NCBI GenBank assembly: GCA_015065615.1 | Contig: SVPY01000009.1 | Location: 24,168 to 88,167, forward strand | Length of the DNA stretch: 64,000 bases | Source: Oscillospiraceae bacterium | GTDB taxonomy: Bacteria; Bacillota; Clostridia; Oscillospirales; Acutalibacteraceae | Reading direction: 5' to 3' | Part shown: positions 19,739 through 30,520 of the stretch, in pieces | Position numbering within the stretch: the first letter of the stretch is position 1 | Layout: every line of letters starts with the position of its first letter | Notes under the pieces: model-generated | What the model was told of the DNA's origin: nothing | What the model saw: only the letters and a program-made list of their open reading frames with translations | Databases searched by the model: none | Program-made: the position numbers and the translations under genes

Positions 19739-19766
19739 TTCCGCCTTTGTTTTTGCAAAGGCGGAA
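19739..19766 (+). terminator. Terminator after yebC
   Basis: TTCCGCCTTTG pairs with CAAAGGCGGAA and is followed by TTTTTTAAA. Confidence 0.8.
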
Positions 19767-19863
19767 TTTTTTAAACTCTCTATTGTCAGTAATTTCCCGT
19801 TATGGTATAATTAAAAAAATGATAATTTGAATAAGATTTAAATGGACGAAAGGACGAATAAAA

Positions 19864-20778
19864 ATGAGACATCTTTTAGATCCTTTGGATTTTTCAAAAG
19901 AGGAGATTGCCAAAATTCTCGATTTAGCCGATGACATTGAAGCAAATCCTTCAAAATATGCGCATAAATGCGACGGCAAAATTCTTGCCACACTTTTCTT
20001 TGAGCCAAGTACAAGAACAAGACTTTCTTTCGAAAGCGCCATGATGCGTCTGGGCGGTAAGGTATTGGGCTTCAGCAGCGCTAATTCAAGCTCAGCTGCC
20101 AAAGGCGAAAGCGTAGGGGATACAATAAGAACAGTTTCCTGTTACAGCGATATTATTGCTATGCGCCACAATAAGGAGGGCGCACCCTTGGTAGGTTCCA
20201 AATACGCATCCGTTCCCGTTATAAATGCAGGCGACGGCGGCCACCAGCACCCCACACAGACTTTAACGGACCTCTTAACCATCCGTAAGGAGACGGGCAG
20301 ACTTACAGGCATCACGGTAGGTCTCTGCGGCGACCTTAAGTTCGGCAGAACGGTTCACTCTCTTATCAAATCTCTTGCAAGATACGAAGGCATCAAGTTT
20401 GTTCTCATTTCACCCGAGGAATTAAGAGTTCCCGATTATATTATTGAGGAAGTATTGATTAAGGGCGGTCACGATTTTATCGAGGTAAGAACTATCGACG
20501 AAGTTATGCCAGACCTCGATATACTCTATATGACAAGAGTTCAGCGTGAAAGATTCTTTAACGAGGAAGATTATATAAGACTTAAAGACAGCTACATTCT
20601 TACAAAAGAGAAAATGGCCCTTGGTAAAGATACTTTAAGAGTTCTTCATCCTCTGCCCAGAGTAAACGAAATAGCAAAAGAAGTTGACGACGACGAGAGA
20701 GCTGTTTACTTCAAGCAGGTACAAAACGGCGTTTACGTGCGTATGGCTCTTATTATGACATTACTTGGAATTGAATAA
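19864..20778 (+). CDS. pyrB: Aspartate carbamoyltransferase catalytic subunit
   Basis: A 304-residue PyrB that joins carbamoyl phosphate and aspartate in the second step of pyrimidine synthesis. The carbamoyl-phosphate loop STRTR is at 49-53 ([12 protein letters not shown]). [23 protein letters not shown] and HPLPRVNEI are also present. AAAGGA precedes the ATG. pyrI follows after 12 bases, so the enzyme is probably the allosteric catalytic/regulatory dodecamer. No other pyr gene is adjacent, and I see no PyrR-type attenuator in the 100 bases upstream. Confidence 0.97.
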   Translation: MRHLLDPLDFSKEEIAKILDLADDIEANPSKYAHKCDGKILATLFFEPSTRTRLSFESAMMRLGGKVLGFSSANSSSAAKGESVGDTIRTVSCYSDIIAMRHNKEGAPLVGSKYASVPVINAGDGGHQHPTQTLTDLLTIRKETGRLTGITVGLCGDLKFGRTVHSLIKSLARYEGIKFVLISPEELRVPDYIIEEVLIKGGHDFIEVRTIDEVMPDLDILYMTRVQRERFFNEEDYIRLKDSYILTKEKMALGKDTLRVLHPLPRVNEIAKEVDDDERAVYFKQVQNGVYVRMALIMTLLGIE

Positions 20779-20790
20779 GGAGAATATAAT

Positions 20791-21219
20791 ATGCTTAAAA
20801 TTGACAGTCTCGAAAACGGCATTGTTATTGACCATATCAAATCCGGCAACGGAATGAAGCTTTATAATCTTTTGGGTCTTGATAAGCTTGACTGCTGTGT
20901 TGCGGTAATTAAAAACGCAAAGAGTAATAAATACGGCAAAAAGGATATAATTAAAATAGACGGCGTAAGCAACGTAAACCTCGATATTTTAGGTTTTGTT
21001 GATAATAACGTTACGGTTTGCTATATTGAAAACGGCGAGCTTGTAAGAAAAGAAAAGCCCACACTTCCCGAAAAGCTTACAAACATCTTAAAATGTAAGA
21101 ATCCCCGCTGTATCTCAAACGCAGAGGACGATATCGACCACATATTCTATTTAAGCGACGTAAATTCACACAAGTATCGCTGCATCTACTGTGAACAGGA
21201 ATACACCGATAAACACTAA
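20791..21219 (+). CDS. pyrI: Aspartate carbamoyltransferase regulatory subunit
   Basis: A 142-residue PyrI with an N-terminal nucleotide-binding domain and a C-terminal zinc domain whose four ligands are visible (CKNPRC, then CIYC). It confers CTP/ATP control on PyrB. AAGGAG sits before the ATG. Fusion or pairing with pyrB is common in Clostridia. Confidence 0.95.
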   Translation: MLKIDSLENGIVIDHIKSGNGMKLYNLLGLDKLDCCVAVIKNAKSNKYGKKDIIKIDGVSNVNLDILGFVDNNVTVCYIENGELVRKEKPTLPEKLTNILKCKNPRCISNAEDDIDHIFYLSDVNSHKYRCIYCEQEYTDKH

Positions 21220-21242
21220 TTTATTAAGAAAAGAGTATTATT

Positions 21243-21458
21243 ATGAGTAAAAAAGGCGCACCCGGTACAAAAGGTTTGAATTCAGGCAAGGTTATGGAGC
21301 TTGTTTTAGCAGCAATTACTCTTATAAATCTTGTTATTGCGTTGATTTTAAAAATCAATGAGAGAAAAACCGTTATCAAGGCTGTAAGTGACGACGAAAA
21401 CGTAAAGGCTTTGATAGTAGATAAAAAAATTGCTCAAGAAATTTCAAAATTAGGTTGA
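21243..21458 (+). CDS. Small single-span membrane protein, unknown
   Basis: A 71-residue protein with a polar, glycine-rich N-terminus, one membrane segment (VLAAITLINLVIALILKI) and a charged C-terminal tail. It lies 23 bases after pyrI and could be the third gene of that unit. Its stop codon overlaps the -35 box of the rplU promoter. I do not recognise the family. Confidence 0.6.
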   Translation: MSKKGAPGTKGLNSGKVMELVLAAITLINLVIALILKINERKTVIKAVSDDENVKALIVDKKIAQEISKLG

Positions 21459-21483
21459 CATTCATTAACTCTTGTGTTATACT
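21455..21483 (+). promoter_or_regulatory. Strong sigma-A promoter of the rplU operon
   Basis: TTGACA (21455-21460) and TATACT (21478-21483) are 17 bases apart. The -35 box overlaps the stop codon of the preceding 71-residue gene. Confidence 0.8.
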
Positions 21484-21487
21484 ACTT

Positions 21488-21580
21488 AAGCCGCTTATTG
21501 GGGGCTTTTAAAGTGATGCCGTAAAATAAATTCGGTATCCGCCTTGCAGTAGCGAGATTATAGAAAAGGCAGGCAGAAAA
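21488..21580 (+). promoter_or_regulatory. Ribosomal protein L21 leader (autoregulatory RNA)
   Basis: The 5' UTR of rplU folds into AAGCC/GGCTT (21488-21507) and GATGCCG/CGGTATC (21515-21539) hairpins. A region that can pair around the ribosome binding site follows (GCC at 21541-21543 with GGC at 21570-21572). Its position, length and hairpin order fit the Firmicutes L21 leader, which is thought to bind a ribosomal protein and control the operon. I judged this by eye, not by covariance model. Confidence 0.65.
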
Positions 21581-21889
21581 ATGTTTGCAGTTATTGAAAC
21601 AGGCGGTAAGCAGTACAAGGTACAGTACGGTGACGTAGTATACGTAGAGAAGCTTGCAGCCGAAGCTGATGAGACAGTCGAGTTCAAAGTTATCGCTATC
21701 AGTGATGAGAACGGTACAAAGTTCGGCACACCTTATGTTGAGGGCGCTTCCGTTACAGGTAAGGTTCTTAAGAATGGTAAAGCTAAGAAGATCACAGTTA
21801 TGACTTACAAAGCCAAAAAAGGCGAGAAGCGTAAGATGGGTCACAGACAGCCTTACACAAAGGTTCAGATCGAATCCGTAAAGGCATAA
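21581..21889 (+). CDS. rplU: 50S ribosomal protein bL21
   Basis: A 102-residue bL21 with the invariant start [15 protein letters not shown] and the late [17 protein letters not shown] 23S-binding segment. It is the first gene of the conserved rplU-prp-rpmA block. Confidence 0.98.
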   Translation: MFAVIETGGKQYKVQYGDVVYVEKLAAEADETVEFKVIAISDENGTKFGTPYVEGASVTGKVLKNGKAKKITVMTYKAKKGEKRKMGHRQPYTKVQIESVKA

Positions 21890-21893
21890 GAAA

Positions 21894-22223
21894 GTGATTT
21901 ACGTCGATTTTCTTACTACCCCCGGAGGAAATTTAATCGGTTTCCGTATGGCAGGCCATTCGGGTTACGTACCTGAAGGGGAAGATGATATCGTGTGTGC
22001 AGCTGTAACCAGCGCGGCTTTGATGTCCATCAATACTATAACCGACGTACTTACAGTAAACCCTGTAAGTGCAAGGGCAGAATACGGCGAAATATTTCTC
22101 AGGGTAGCACTTAAAGATGAAACAGATGTAAGACCTATATTAAAAGGCTTAAAACTTCATCTTGAAAATCTCGAAGAACAGTATCCACAAAACATTAAAG
22201 TGAGTTATTTGGAGGTGCAATAA
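21894..22223 (+). CDS. prp: Prp, cysteine protease processing ribosomal protein bL27
   Basis: A 109-residue Prp (YsxB). The catalytic histidine and cysteine are in [11 protein letters not shown] and [12 protein letters not shown]. In Firmicutes it removes the N-terminal extension of bL27 before ribosome assembly and is essential where studied. It starts with GTG four bases after rplU, and its stop shares a base with the rpmA start. The extended bL27 next door confirms the pairing. Confidence 0.93.
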   Translation: MIYVDFLTTPGGNLIGFRMAGHSGYVPEGEDDIVCAAVTSAALMSINTITDVLTVNPVSARAEYGEIFLRVALKDETDVRPILKGLKLHLENLEEQYPQNIKVSYLEVQ

Positions 22224-22507
22224 TGCTTAAGGTTAACATTCAGTTATTAGCTCATAAAAAAGGTATGGGTTCTACAAAGAACGGCCGTGATTCCGAGTCC
22301 AAGAGACTTGGTGTTAAGAGAGCTGACGGTCAGTTCGTTCTCGCTGGTAACATCCTCGTTAAGCAGCGTGGTACACATATCCATCCCGGTAACAACGTAG
22401 GCAGAGGTTCTGACGACTCTCTCTTCGCTCTTGTTGACGGTAAGGTAAAGTTTGAGCGTATGGGCCGTGACCGCAAGATGGTTAGCGTTTACGCTATTGA
22501 GCAGTAA
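22223..22507 (+). CDS. rpmA: 50S ribosomal protein bL27, precursor with N-terminal extension
   Basis: A 94-residue bL27. The first residues [14 protein letters not shown] match the Firmicutes Prp-cleaved extension, with cleavage expected after LLA to leave a mature N-terminus of [11 protein letters not shown] that reaches the peptidyl-transferase centre. GGAGG lies inside the end of prp. Confidence 0.97.
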   Translation: MLKVNIQLLAHKKGMGSTKNGRDSESKRLGVKRADGQFVLAGNILVKQRGTHIHPGNNVGRGSDDSLFALVDGKVKFERMGRDRKMVSVYAIEQ

Positions 22508-22530
22508 TTAATTATTGTTTAATGCAATTT

Positions 22531-22555
22531 AGAGCTTCTTCTTTGAAGAGGCTCT
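22531..22555 (+). terminator. Terminator after rpmA
   Basis: AGAGCTTCTTC pairs with GAAGAGGCTCT and is followed by TTTTTG. Confidence 0.75.
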
Positions 22556-22594
22556 TTTTGTTTTTAAAAAGATGTTGTCAAAAAGTGAAAATAA

Positions 22595-23911
<1,317 letters not shown>

Positions 23912-23921
23912 GGATTTTATT

Positions 23922-24347
23922 TTGGAAAATTTATTGAATTTACAAAAATTAACAGATAAAAAACTCGATATTAAAACCGTAAGCCCCCTCACCTTTGCTT
24001 TTATAGGTGATGGGGTATACGAGCTTTTTGTGAGAGAATATATAGTAAATATGGGCAACTGCCCCGTAAAGAAGCTTAATAATGCAAAAGTTGAGCTTGT
24101 AAGATGTGAGTTTCAGGCTGAAGTTTGCAAAAACGTTTTAGAGCCTTTGTTTACAGAGAGCGAAAGGGAAATATACCTTCGCGGCAGAAACGCCCACGTA
24201 GGCCACGTACCGAAAAATTCAAACGTATCCGATTACCACGCGGCCACTGCTTTTGAGGCGGTTTTCGGTTACCTTTATTTAACAAACGAAATAGAAAGGC
24301 TGAAATTCCTTTTCGGTGAGATAATAAGCTATATAAACGCTAAGTAG
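23922..24347 (+). CDS. mrnC: Mini-ribonuclease III (MrnC)
   Basis: A 141-residue RNase III catalytic domain without the dsRNA-binding domain, matching MrnC, which matures 23S rRNA in Firmicutes. Motifs are LTFAFIGDGVYELFVREY and, late, YHAATAFEAVFGYLYL with the second acidic set. I choose the TTG at 23922 because AAGGA lies 7 bases upstream and beyond the obg stop; the frame could be read from a TTG at 23889 inside obg. Confidence 0.9.
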   Translation: MENLLNLQKLTDKKLDIKTVSPLTFAFIGDGVYELFVREYIVNMGNCPVKKLNNAKVELVRCEFQAEVCKNVLEPLFTESEREIYLRGRNAHVGHVPKNSNVSDYHAATAFEAVFGYLYLTNEIERLKFLFGEIISYINAK

Positions 24348-24353
24348 GTTAAT

Positions 24354-25271
24354 ATGAAAAAAGAAACGGTAAAAGAATTATCACTGGATATTTTATTTAT
24401 ACTTTTAAGCTCGGCTATCACAGCGGTGGGCATAAATATGTTTACTGCTCCCAACAATATAGCGCCGGGCGGTTTTACGGGTATTGCAACCCTTTTAAAT
24501 TATCTTTACGGTTTACCCATAGGCGCCGTTACCTTTATAATGAACATTCCCTTCGTTATATGGGCGGTGGTGGAAATCGGCTATAAGCTTGTTTTAAAAA
24601 CGTTTCTCTCCGTTTTAACTTCTTCACTGCTTACCGATCTTTCCGCTTCATTTATCACACCCTACCACGGGGATATGATTCTCGTTTCTATATGTGCAGG
24701 TGTTGTTTTGGGTTTAGGTTATTCACTTATGTTTATGCGAGAAGCTACCTCAGGCGGCACCGATTTAATCGCAAAGCTTTTAAATAACCGCGTCCGTTTT
24801 ATTTCAATGGGCAAATTACTCCTTGCTATAGACGGTCTGGTGGTAGTTATCTCAGCCTTTGTATACAGAAAAATCGAAAACGCTTTATATGCCTGTGTAG
24901 TTGTATTCGTCTGCTCAAAAATTATCGACTCGGTATTAATGGGTACCGATATCGGTAACGGCAAGCTGTTCTTTATTATGTCCGCCGAAAACGAAACGAT
25001 AGCTAAAAGAATAATGGAGGAACTTGGCAGAGGCGTAACTCTTTTTGATTCTGTAGGCGCTTATACCGGCAGAGAGAGCAAAACCATTCTCTGCGCCGTT
25101 AGAAAATATCAGATTCAGAAGCTTCATAGAATTATTAAGGAAACCGATAAATACGCTTTTGTAATTGCCACTGATGCAAACGAAATTGTAGGTGAAAGCT
25201 TTAAACCTCATTTTTCCGATGATAAACCTTTAAAAGATATTGTGGAGAAAATAAAAAATAATGACAGATAA
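24354..25271 (+). CDS. YitT family membrane protein (DUF161/DUF2179)
   Basis: A 305-residue protein with five to six membrane helices and a C-terminal soluble DUF2179 domain. Family hallmarks are TAPNNIAPGGFTGIATLL and REATSGGTDLIAKLL. Function is unestablished; members are frequent in Bacilli and Clostridia. It overlaps the rRNA methyltransferase gene by 11 bases and follows mrnC closely, so obg-mrnC-yitT-rsmF look like one transcription unit. Confidence 0.9.
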   Translation: MKKETVKELSLDILFILLSSAITAVGINMFTAPNNIAPGGFTGIATLLNYLYGLPIGAVTFIMNIPFVIWAVVEIGYKLVLKTFLSVLTSSLLTDLSASFITPYHGDMILVSICAGVVLGLGYSLMFMREATSGGTDLIAKLLNNRVRFISMGKLLLAIDGLVVVISAFVYRKIENALYACVVVFVCSKIIDSVLMGTDIGNGKLFFIMSAENETIAKRIMEELGRGVTLFDSVGAYTGRESKTILCAVRKYQIQKLHRIIKETDKYAFVIATDANEIVGESFKPHFSDDKPLKDIVEKIKNNDR

Positions 25272-26589
25272 GAATCTTCCCGAAAAATTCCTTCTGCGTA
25301 TGAAAAATATGCTTGGCGATGAATTCGAAAGCTTTTTAAAATGCTTTGATTCTCAGCCTAAAAAGGGTATAAGACTTAATACTTTAAAATGTAGTAAAGA
25401 AAAGCTTGAAAGCTTACTGGAACCGGAAAAATCCCCCACAAGCGAATTAAGCTATTTTTACGAGGGAAAGGTAGGCGCAATGCCTTTACATGCAGCGGGA
25501 GCTTTTTACAGTCAGGAGCCTTCAGCTTCATCCGCCGTTACGGTGCTGGACCCGAAGCCCGGCGACTACGTGCTTGATATGTGCGCAGCCCCCGGCGGTA
25601 AATCCACACAGATAGCGTCGCTTCTAAACGGCGAAGGTCTTATCTGGAGTAACGAAGTAGTAAAATCCCGCGCCAATATCCTTCTTTCGAATATGGAGAG
25701 AATGGGCGTAAGAAACGCCGTTATCTCCTCAGCTTATCCAAACGTGCTTTCCAAAAAGCTCGGTGGATTTTTCGATAAAGTTTTGGTGGACGCTCCCTGC
25801 TCGGGGGAAGGTATGTTCAGAAAAAATGACGAAGCTATAACTGAGTGGAGCGAGGAGCACGTTAAATCCTGCGCGGAAAGACAGCTTGAAATAATGAGAT
25901 CAGCTGCAAATCTTGTTAAAAAGGACGGTATATTGGTTTATTCTACCTGCACCTTTTCTATGGAAGAAAACGAGGAGCTTGTAAAAAAATTCCTTGAAGC
26001 CTGCCCCGAATACCTTCAGGAAGAAATAAATGTACCCTTCGGCAGAAAAGCTTTTGATAATAAATCCTTAAGGCTTTTCCCGATGGATGAAGGAGAGGGT
26101 CACTTCGTAGCTAAATTCAGGCGTACAGCAGATAATTTCGAGTACCCAAGACTCACGGAATATAAAGAGGATAAAAAAGACCTTGAGGGACAGAAGCTAT
26201 TTAAGGAGCTTTTTAATATAAAGCCTTGGGGCGTAATAAAAAATATAGGCGATAAATTTATAATTATGCCTAAGGATAAACTTCCCGATTTTAAGGGAAT
26301 TACTATACTTAGGGCAGGCGTTATTTTAAGCGAGCTTGTAGGTAAACACACAGAGCCTCATCACTCTGTTTTCGCCGCGGTAAAGCCTTGTGAAGTAAAA
26401 ATGAATGCCGATTTTAAAGACGGGGACGAAAATTTACATAAATATTTAAAAGGCGAAGAAATTGAAGTGGACGAAAATTTTAAAGGTTATACTTTGGTTT
26501 CCGTAGAAGGTGTGGCTCTGGGCTTCGGTAAAGCTTCGGGCGGCAGACTTAAAAATAAGTACCCAAAAGGTCTCAGACTTATAAATTAA
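25261..26589 (+). CDS. RsmF/YebU-type 16S rRNA m5C methyltransferase
   Basis: A 442-residue RsmB/RsmF-family enzyme. The SAM site is MCAAPGGKSTQIA, and the two catalytic cysteines of m5C methyltransferases are in DAPCSGEGMF and YSTCTFSMEENE. The C-terminal extension fits the RsmF branch, which methylates 16S rRNA in bacteria studied. The exact target base is not readable from sequence. The start overlaps the end of the YitT gene. Confidence 0.88.
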   Translation: MTDKNLPEKFLLRMKNMLGDEFESFLKCFDSQPKKGIRLNTLKCSKEKLESLLEPEKSPTSELSYFYEGKVGAMPLHAAGAFYSQEPSASSAVTVLDPKPGDYVLDMCAAPGGKSTQIASLLNGEGLIWSNEVVKSRANILLSNMERMGVRNAVISSAYPNVLSKKLGGFFDKVLVDAPCSGEGMFRKNDEAITEWSEEHVKSCAERQLEIMRSAANLVKKDGILVYSTCTFSMEENEELVKKFLEACPEYLQEEINVPFGRKAFDNKSLRLFPMDEGEGHFVAKFRRTADNFEYPRLTEYKEDKKDLEGQKLFKELFNIKPWGVIKNIGDKFIIMPKDKLPDFKGITILRAGVILSELVGKHTEPHHSVFAAVKPCEVKMNADFKDGDENLHKYLKGEEIEVDENFKGYTLVSVEGVALGFGKASGGRLKNKYPKGLRLIN

Positions 26590-26631
26590 AGATAATTTCT
26601 AAAATATAAAAATAAAAAAATCAATAAAATC

Positions 26632-26661
26632 TTGCAATTTACCTTAGTGTTGTGTTACAAT
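26632..26661 (+). promoter_or_regulatory. Probable promoter of ilvE
   Basis: TTGCAA (26632-26637) and TACAAT (26656-26661) are 18 bases apart. The leader is too short for a T-box. Confidence 0.55.
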
Positions 26662-26699
26662 ACTTAGGTATTTTCGTATATAAAGAAAGAAGTGTTTTT

Positions 26700-27770
26700 A
26701 TGTTAAATATCAGAATCGAAAAGACAACTGCTCCCAAGGCTAAGCCTCAGGACGAAAGCAAACTCGGTTTCGGTAAAATCTTTACTGACCACATGTTTGT
26801 TATGAATTACGAGACAGGTAAGGGCTGGCATGATCCCAGAGTTATTCCTTATCAGTCACTTTCTCTTGACCCCTCCGCAATGGTTTTCCATTACGGTCAG
26901 GAAATGTTCGAAGGCTTAAAGGCTTACAGAACAGATGACGGTAAAGTATTAATGTTCCGTCCCAACAAAAACATCGAGAGAGCAAACAATACAAATAAGA
27001 GAATCTGCATTCCCGAGATTCCCGAGGAGGATTTCTTACAGGCTATGCAGGCTGTTGTAAACGTAGATAAGGATTGGATCCCCACAGCTCCCGGTACATC
27101 TCTTTACATCCGTCCCTTCATTATTGCTACAGACCCCTTCTTAGGTGTTCGTCCTTCCGATACATACCTCTTTATCGTTATCCTTTCACCTGTTGGCGCT
27201 TACTATGCAAGCGGTCTCAATCCCGTTAAGATCTGGATCGAAGACGAGTACGTTCGTGCTGTTAAGGGCGGTATCGGTGAAGCTAAAACAGGCGGTAACT
27301 ACGTAGCAAGCTTAAAGGCTCAGATGAAGGCTCACGACGAGGGCTACAGCCAGGTTCTTTGGCTTGACGGCGTTGAGAGAAAATATATCGAAGAAGTTGG
27401 CGCTATGAACATCTTCTTTAAAATCAGCGGCAAGGTTGTTACTCCTATGCTCAACGGCTCTATTCTTCCCGGTGTTACAAGAGCAAGCTGCATTGAGCTT
27501 TGCAAGAGCTGGGGCTTAGAAGTTGAAGAGAGAAAGATAAGCGTAGATGAGCTTGTAGAAGCTGCAAGAACAGGTGCTCTCGAAGAGTGTTGGGGCAGCG
27601 GTACAGCGGCTGTTATTTCTCCCGTTGGTAACCTCCGCTTTGAAGATGAAGTAATGGAAATCGGCGGCGGTAATATCGGACCTCTCAGCCAGAGACTTTA
27701 CGACACAGTTACAGGTATCCAGACAGGTAAGGTTGAGGATACATTCGGCTGGACAGTTGAAGTTAAATAA
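26700..27770 (+). CDS. ilvE: Branched-chain amino acid aminotransferase
   Basis: A 356-residue class II (long form) BCAT that interconverts Leu/Ile/Val and their keto acids with PLP. Key segments are FHYGQEMFEGLKAY, the PLP-lysine region GGNYVASLKAQMKA and EEVGAMNIFF. The ATG at 26700 follows GAAAGAAG; residues read upstream of it do not match the family. The gene is monocistronic with strong codon bias. Confidence 0.95.
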   Translation: MLNIRIEKTTAPKAKPQDESKLGFGKIFTDHMFVMNYETGKGWHDPRVIPYQSLSLDPSAMVFHYGQEMFEGLKAYRTDDGKVLMFRPNKNIERANNTNKRICIPEIPEEDFLQAMQAVVNVDKDWIPTAPGTSLYIRPFIIATDPFLGVRPSDTYLFIVILSPVGAYYASGLNPVKIWIEDEYVRAVKGGIGEAKTGGNYVASLKAQMKAHDEGYSQVLWLDGVERKYIEEVGAMNIFFKISGKVVTPMLNGSILPGVTRASCIELCKSWGLEVEERKISVDELVEAARTGALEECWGSGTAAVISPVGNLRFEDEVMEIGGGNIGPLSQRLYDTVTGIQTGKVEDTFGWTVEVK

Positions 27771-27779
27771 TTAAAAAAA

Positions 27780-27799
27780 GGAAAGCAAAGCTGCTTTCC
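27780..27799. terminator. Bidirectional terminator between ilvE and tmcAL
   Basis: GGAAAGCA pairs with TGCTTTCC, with A- and T-runs on both sides. Confidence 0.75.
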
Positions 27800-27806
27800 T
27801 TTTTTA

Positions 27807-28973
27807 TTATATCTTTATTAACTTATGGGTAAAGTAGCCGTTTCCTTTATTCGGTGTATTTTTAGAAAGCTCGTAAATACTGTCGCACCTTGCTTCAAAT
27901 TCAAAGTACTTTTCCAAATTATTCTTTTTGGCATCGGAATAGCTTAAAACATAGGGCAGAGTATTTTTCTTTTCTTTCAGTATTTCCTCGCCTTTTTTGG
28001 TCATACCGAGTATTCTCAGGTATTTTCCTTCAAGTGGCAGTTCTTTTGTAATATTTAAAAAGCTTGAAAGAATAATTCTTCTTATTCTTGCGTGGCTGTA
28101 GCGGCGGGTTTTTATATATAAGTAAAGGCCGTTGAGGTCAGTGTTTTCATTGGCACCTTCGATAATTCTGTTTTCCAAACCTTCCGAAACGTCAGGTATA
28201 TTTAAAAGGTCAGTGGGGGAGAGTGAGCGAAGTTTACAGAGTATAGCACGCTCTATGTTTTTAATATCTGCTAAATCACTGTTTTCAATAAAAGTATTTG
28301 TAATATCAGGAACAAATGATTTTACTTCTTCTTTAGTTGAAATAAGCTCACGAATTTTGGTTGCACTGGCAAAATTTTCAACAATGCCTTCGTTGTGGCC
28401 TGCTTTATACCTTTTAATGGTAAGAGGCTCAATATTGCTTTCAAGCTTATTCAATGCCTTTATATATTCAATACCTAAAATATTGTTGCTCTCTTTAAAA
28501 AGACCGCTTATTTCTTCGCCGTAAAGCTTTTTAACAGCGTTTTCTCTTACTTTGGCAAAGGTGGCGCCGTCATTTTTATTTTCTCTTATAAGGGCGTTTA
28601 TTTCGCTGTCTACAGTAAGTTTCGCGGCAGTTTTCAGTTTATCGGCGTCGCCGCATTCACTGCCGAAATATATTTTATCTACGCATCCTAATGAGTGCAG
28701 CAGATGTACACCTGTAAAAGCAAACTTTTCGGCAGTGGAAACACTGTTCCATACAGGCAGCTCAATTACTAAGTCGGCGCCCAGCTTTAAAGCGCACTCC
28801 GCTCTATTCCATTTATCTATAATTGCTGCGTCGCCTCTCTGAACGAAATTTCCGCTCATAACGCATACCGTATATTGGCATTCTTCTTTGATTTTATCTA
28901 AAATATACTTATGACCGTTGTGCAGAGGGTTGAATTCGCAAATTAAACCGCCGATAAGTTTATTATTTATCAT
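27807..28973 (-). CDS. tmcAL: tRNA(Met) cytidine acetate ligase TmcAL
   Basis: A 388-residue nucleotidyltransferase-like enzyme that forms N4-acetylcytidine at the wobble position of elongator tRNA-Met from acetate and ATP. The HxGH nucleotide-binding motif is in CEFNPLHNGHKYIL; GNFVQRGDAAIIDKWNRA and GADLVIELP are also typical. It lies back to back with ackA: the acetate-ligase and acetate-kinase genes are divergent neighbours, which may be chance. Confidence 0.92.
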   Translation of the reverse strand: MINNKLIGGLICEFNPLHNGHKYILDKIKEECQYTVCVMSGNFVQRGDAAIIDKWNRAECALKLGADLVIELPVWNSVSTAEKFAFTGVHLLHSLGCVDKIYFGSECGDADKLKTAAKLTVDSEINALIRENKNDGATFAKVRENAVKKLYGEEISGLFKESNNILGIEYIKALNKLESNIEPLTIKRYKAGHNEGIVENFASATKIRELISTKEEVKSFVPDITNTFIENSDLADIKNIERAILCKLRSLSPTDLLNIPDVSEGLENRIIEGANENTDLNGLYLYIKTRRYSHARIRRIILSSFLNITKELPLEGKYLRILGMTKKGEEILKEKKNTLPYVLSYSDAKKNNLEKYFEFEARCDSIYELSKNTPNKGNGYFTHKLIKI

Positions 28974-29109
28974 TTTTTAGTAAATCTCCACTTGCTTTTT
29001 TCAGAGTTTTGTACTATTATATAATACGTCATTTTATGTAACGGTACAAGCTTTATTTGTGCAAGTTAATAAATAATTTATAATTCATATAAAGGGAGAA
29101 ATTTATAAT

Positions 29110-30315
29110 ATGAAAATTCTTGTTATCAATGCAGGTTCTTCTTCTCTTAAGTATCAGCTTATTGATATGGAAAACGAAAAGATGGTTTGCAAAGGCAACT
29201 GCGAAAAAATCGGTCTTGAAATGGGTATCTTCAGCCACAAGACAGCTGACGGCAGAAGCATCTCTTACGAAGTAAAGATGGCTGACCACACTGAAGCTTT
29301 CCAGCAGGTTAAGAATGCTCTTCTCGATAAGGAAGTTGGCGTTATTTCCGACTTAAGCGAAGTAAGCGCTATCGGTCACCGTATAGTTCAGGGCGGCGCA
29401 CTCTTCAGCGAGTCCGTTATCGTTGACGAAAAGGTTGTTGAGGGCATCGAGAGCCTTATTCCTCTTGCTCCTCTCCACAATAAGGCACACGTTCAGGGTA
29501 TCAGAGCTTGTCTTTCCGTTTTCGGTAAGGAAGTTCCCGAGGTTGTTGTATTCGATACAGCTTTCCACTCCACAATGCCCAGAAAAGCATACATCTATCC
29601 CGTACCTTATGAGTACTATGAGAAATATCAGGTTCGCCGCTACGGCTTCCACGGTACATCTCACCGCTATGTAAGCGCAAGATGTGCTGAGCTTATGGGT
29701 AAGGATATTAAGGATCTTAAGATCATCTCCTGCCATATCGGTAACGGTTCTTCCATTACAGCTATCGACGGCGGTAAGGTTATTGATACAACAATGGGTC
29801 TTACTCCCCTTGACGGTTTCATTATGGGTACAAGAACAGGTACACTCGACCCCAGCGTTGTTACATTTATCGCTGAAAAGGAAAACCTCACACCCAGCCA
29901 GCTTTCCGACCTCTTCAACAAGAAATCAGGTCTCCTCGGTATCTCCGGTATCTCCAGCGATGACCGTGACGTATTAAAGGCTGCAAGAGAAGGTAACGAC
30001 AGAGCTATCCTCGCTCACGAACTTCTCGTTTACCAGATCCAGAAGTACATCGGCAGCTACATCGTAGCTCTCGGCGGCGTTGACGCTATTATCTTCACAG
30101 CAGGTCTCGGTGAGAACCAGTATATGCACAGAGAGAAGATTATTGACGGTCTTTCCTTCATGGGCATTAAGCTCGACCACGAGAAGAACGACGGCTTACA
30201 GTCTGTTGAGGCACTTATCTCTGAGCCCGATTCCAAGGCTGCAGTTTGGGTCATCCCCACAAACGAGGAGCTCGTTATTGCAAGAGATACAAAGGCTCTT
30301 GTTGAGAAGCTTTAA
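29110..30315 (+). CDS. ackA: Acetate kinase
   Basis: A 401-residue AckA that makes ATP from acetyl phosphate, a main energy-yielding step in fermenters. The family start MKILVINAGSSSLKYQL, the DTAFHSTMP segment with catalytic residues, RRYGFHGTSHRYV and the ADP-site TAGLGEN are present. No pta gene lies nearby. Codon use indicates high expression. AAAGGGAG precedes the ATG. Confidence 0.98.
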   Translation: MKILVINAGSSSLKYQLIDMENEKMVCKGNCEKIGLEMGIFSHKTADGRSISYEVKMADHTEAFQQVKNALLDKEVGVISDLSEVSAIGHRIVQGGALFSESVIVDEKVVEGIESLIPLAPLHNKAHVQGIRACLSVFGKEVPEVVVFDTAFHSTMPRKAYIYPVPYEYYEKYQVRRYGFHGTSHRYVSARCAELMGKDIKDLKIISCHIGNGSSITAIDGGKVIDTTMGLTPLDGFIMGTRTGTLDPSVVTFIAEKENLTPSQLSDLFNKKSGLLGISGISSDDRDVLKAAREGNDRAILAHELLVYQIQKYIGSYIVALGGVDAIIFTAGLGENQYMHREKIIDGLSFMGIKLDHEKNDGLQSVEALISEPDSKAAVWVIPTNEELVIARDTKALVEKL

Positions 30316-30330
30316 TTCCAATAATAAATC

Positions 30331-30364
30331 AAGGGAGAAACTTCTTAGTGAAGTTTTCTCCCTT
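30331..30364 (+). terminator. Terminator after ackA
   Basis: AAGGGAGAAACTTC pairs with GAAGTTTTCTCCCTT and is followed by TTTTAT. Confidence 0.75.
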
Positions 30365-30520
30365 TTTTATGCGAATAAGCACTGTAAAACGAAAGAAGTT
30401 AAAAAATAGTATTCTCATTTAAGAAATATAAATTTAAATTTTGGAAAATAAAATACGAATAAAGTTGAAAATCATAGAAATTTGTGCTATTATTTTTAAT
30501 GCAAAAAGGATGTGATTTAT

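Noticed and set aside
26590..26699. T-box or other riboswitch before ilvE
   Set aside because: The leader after the promoter is only about 30 bases with no specifier stem or antiterminator.
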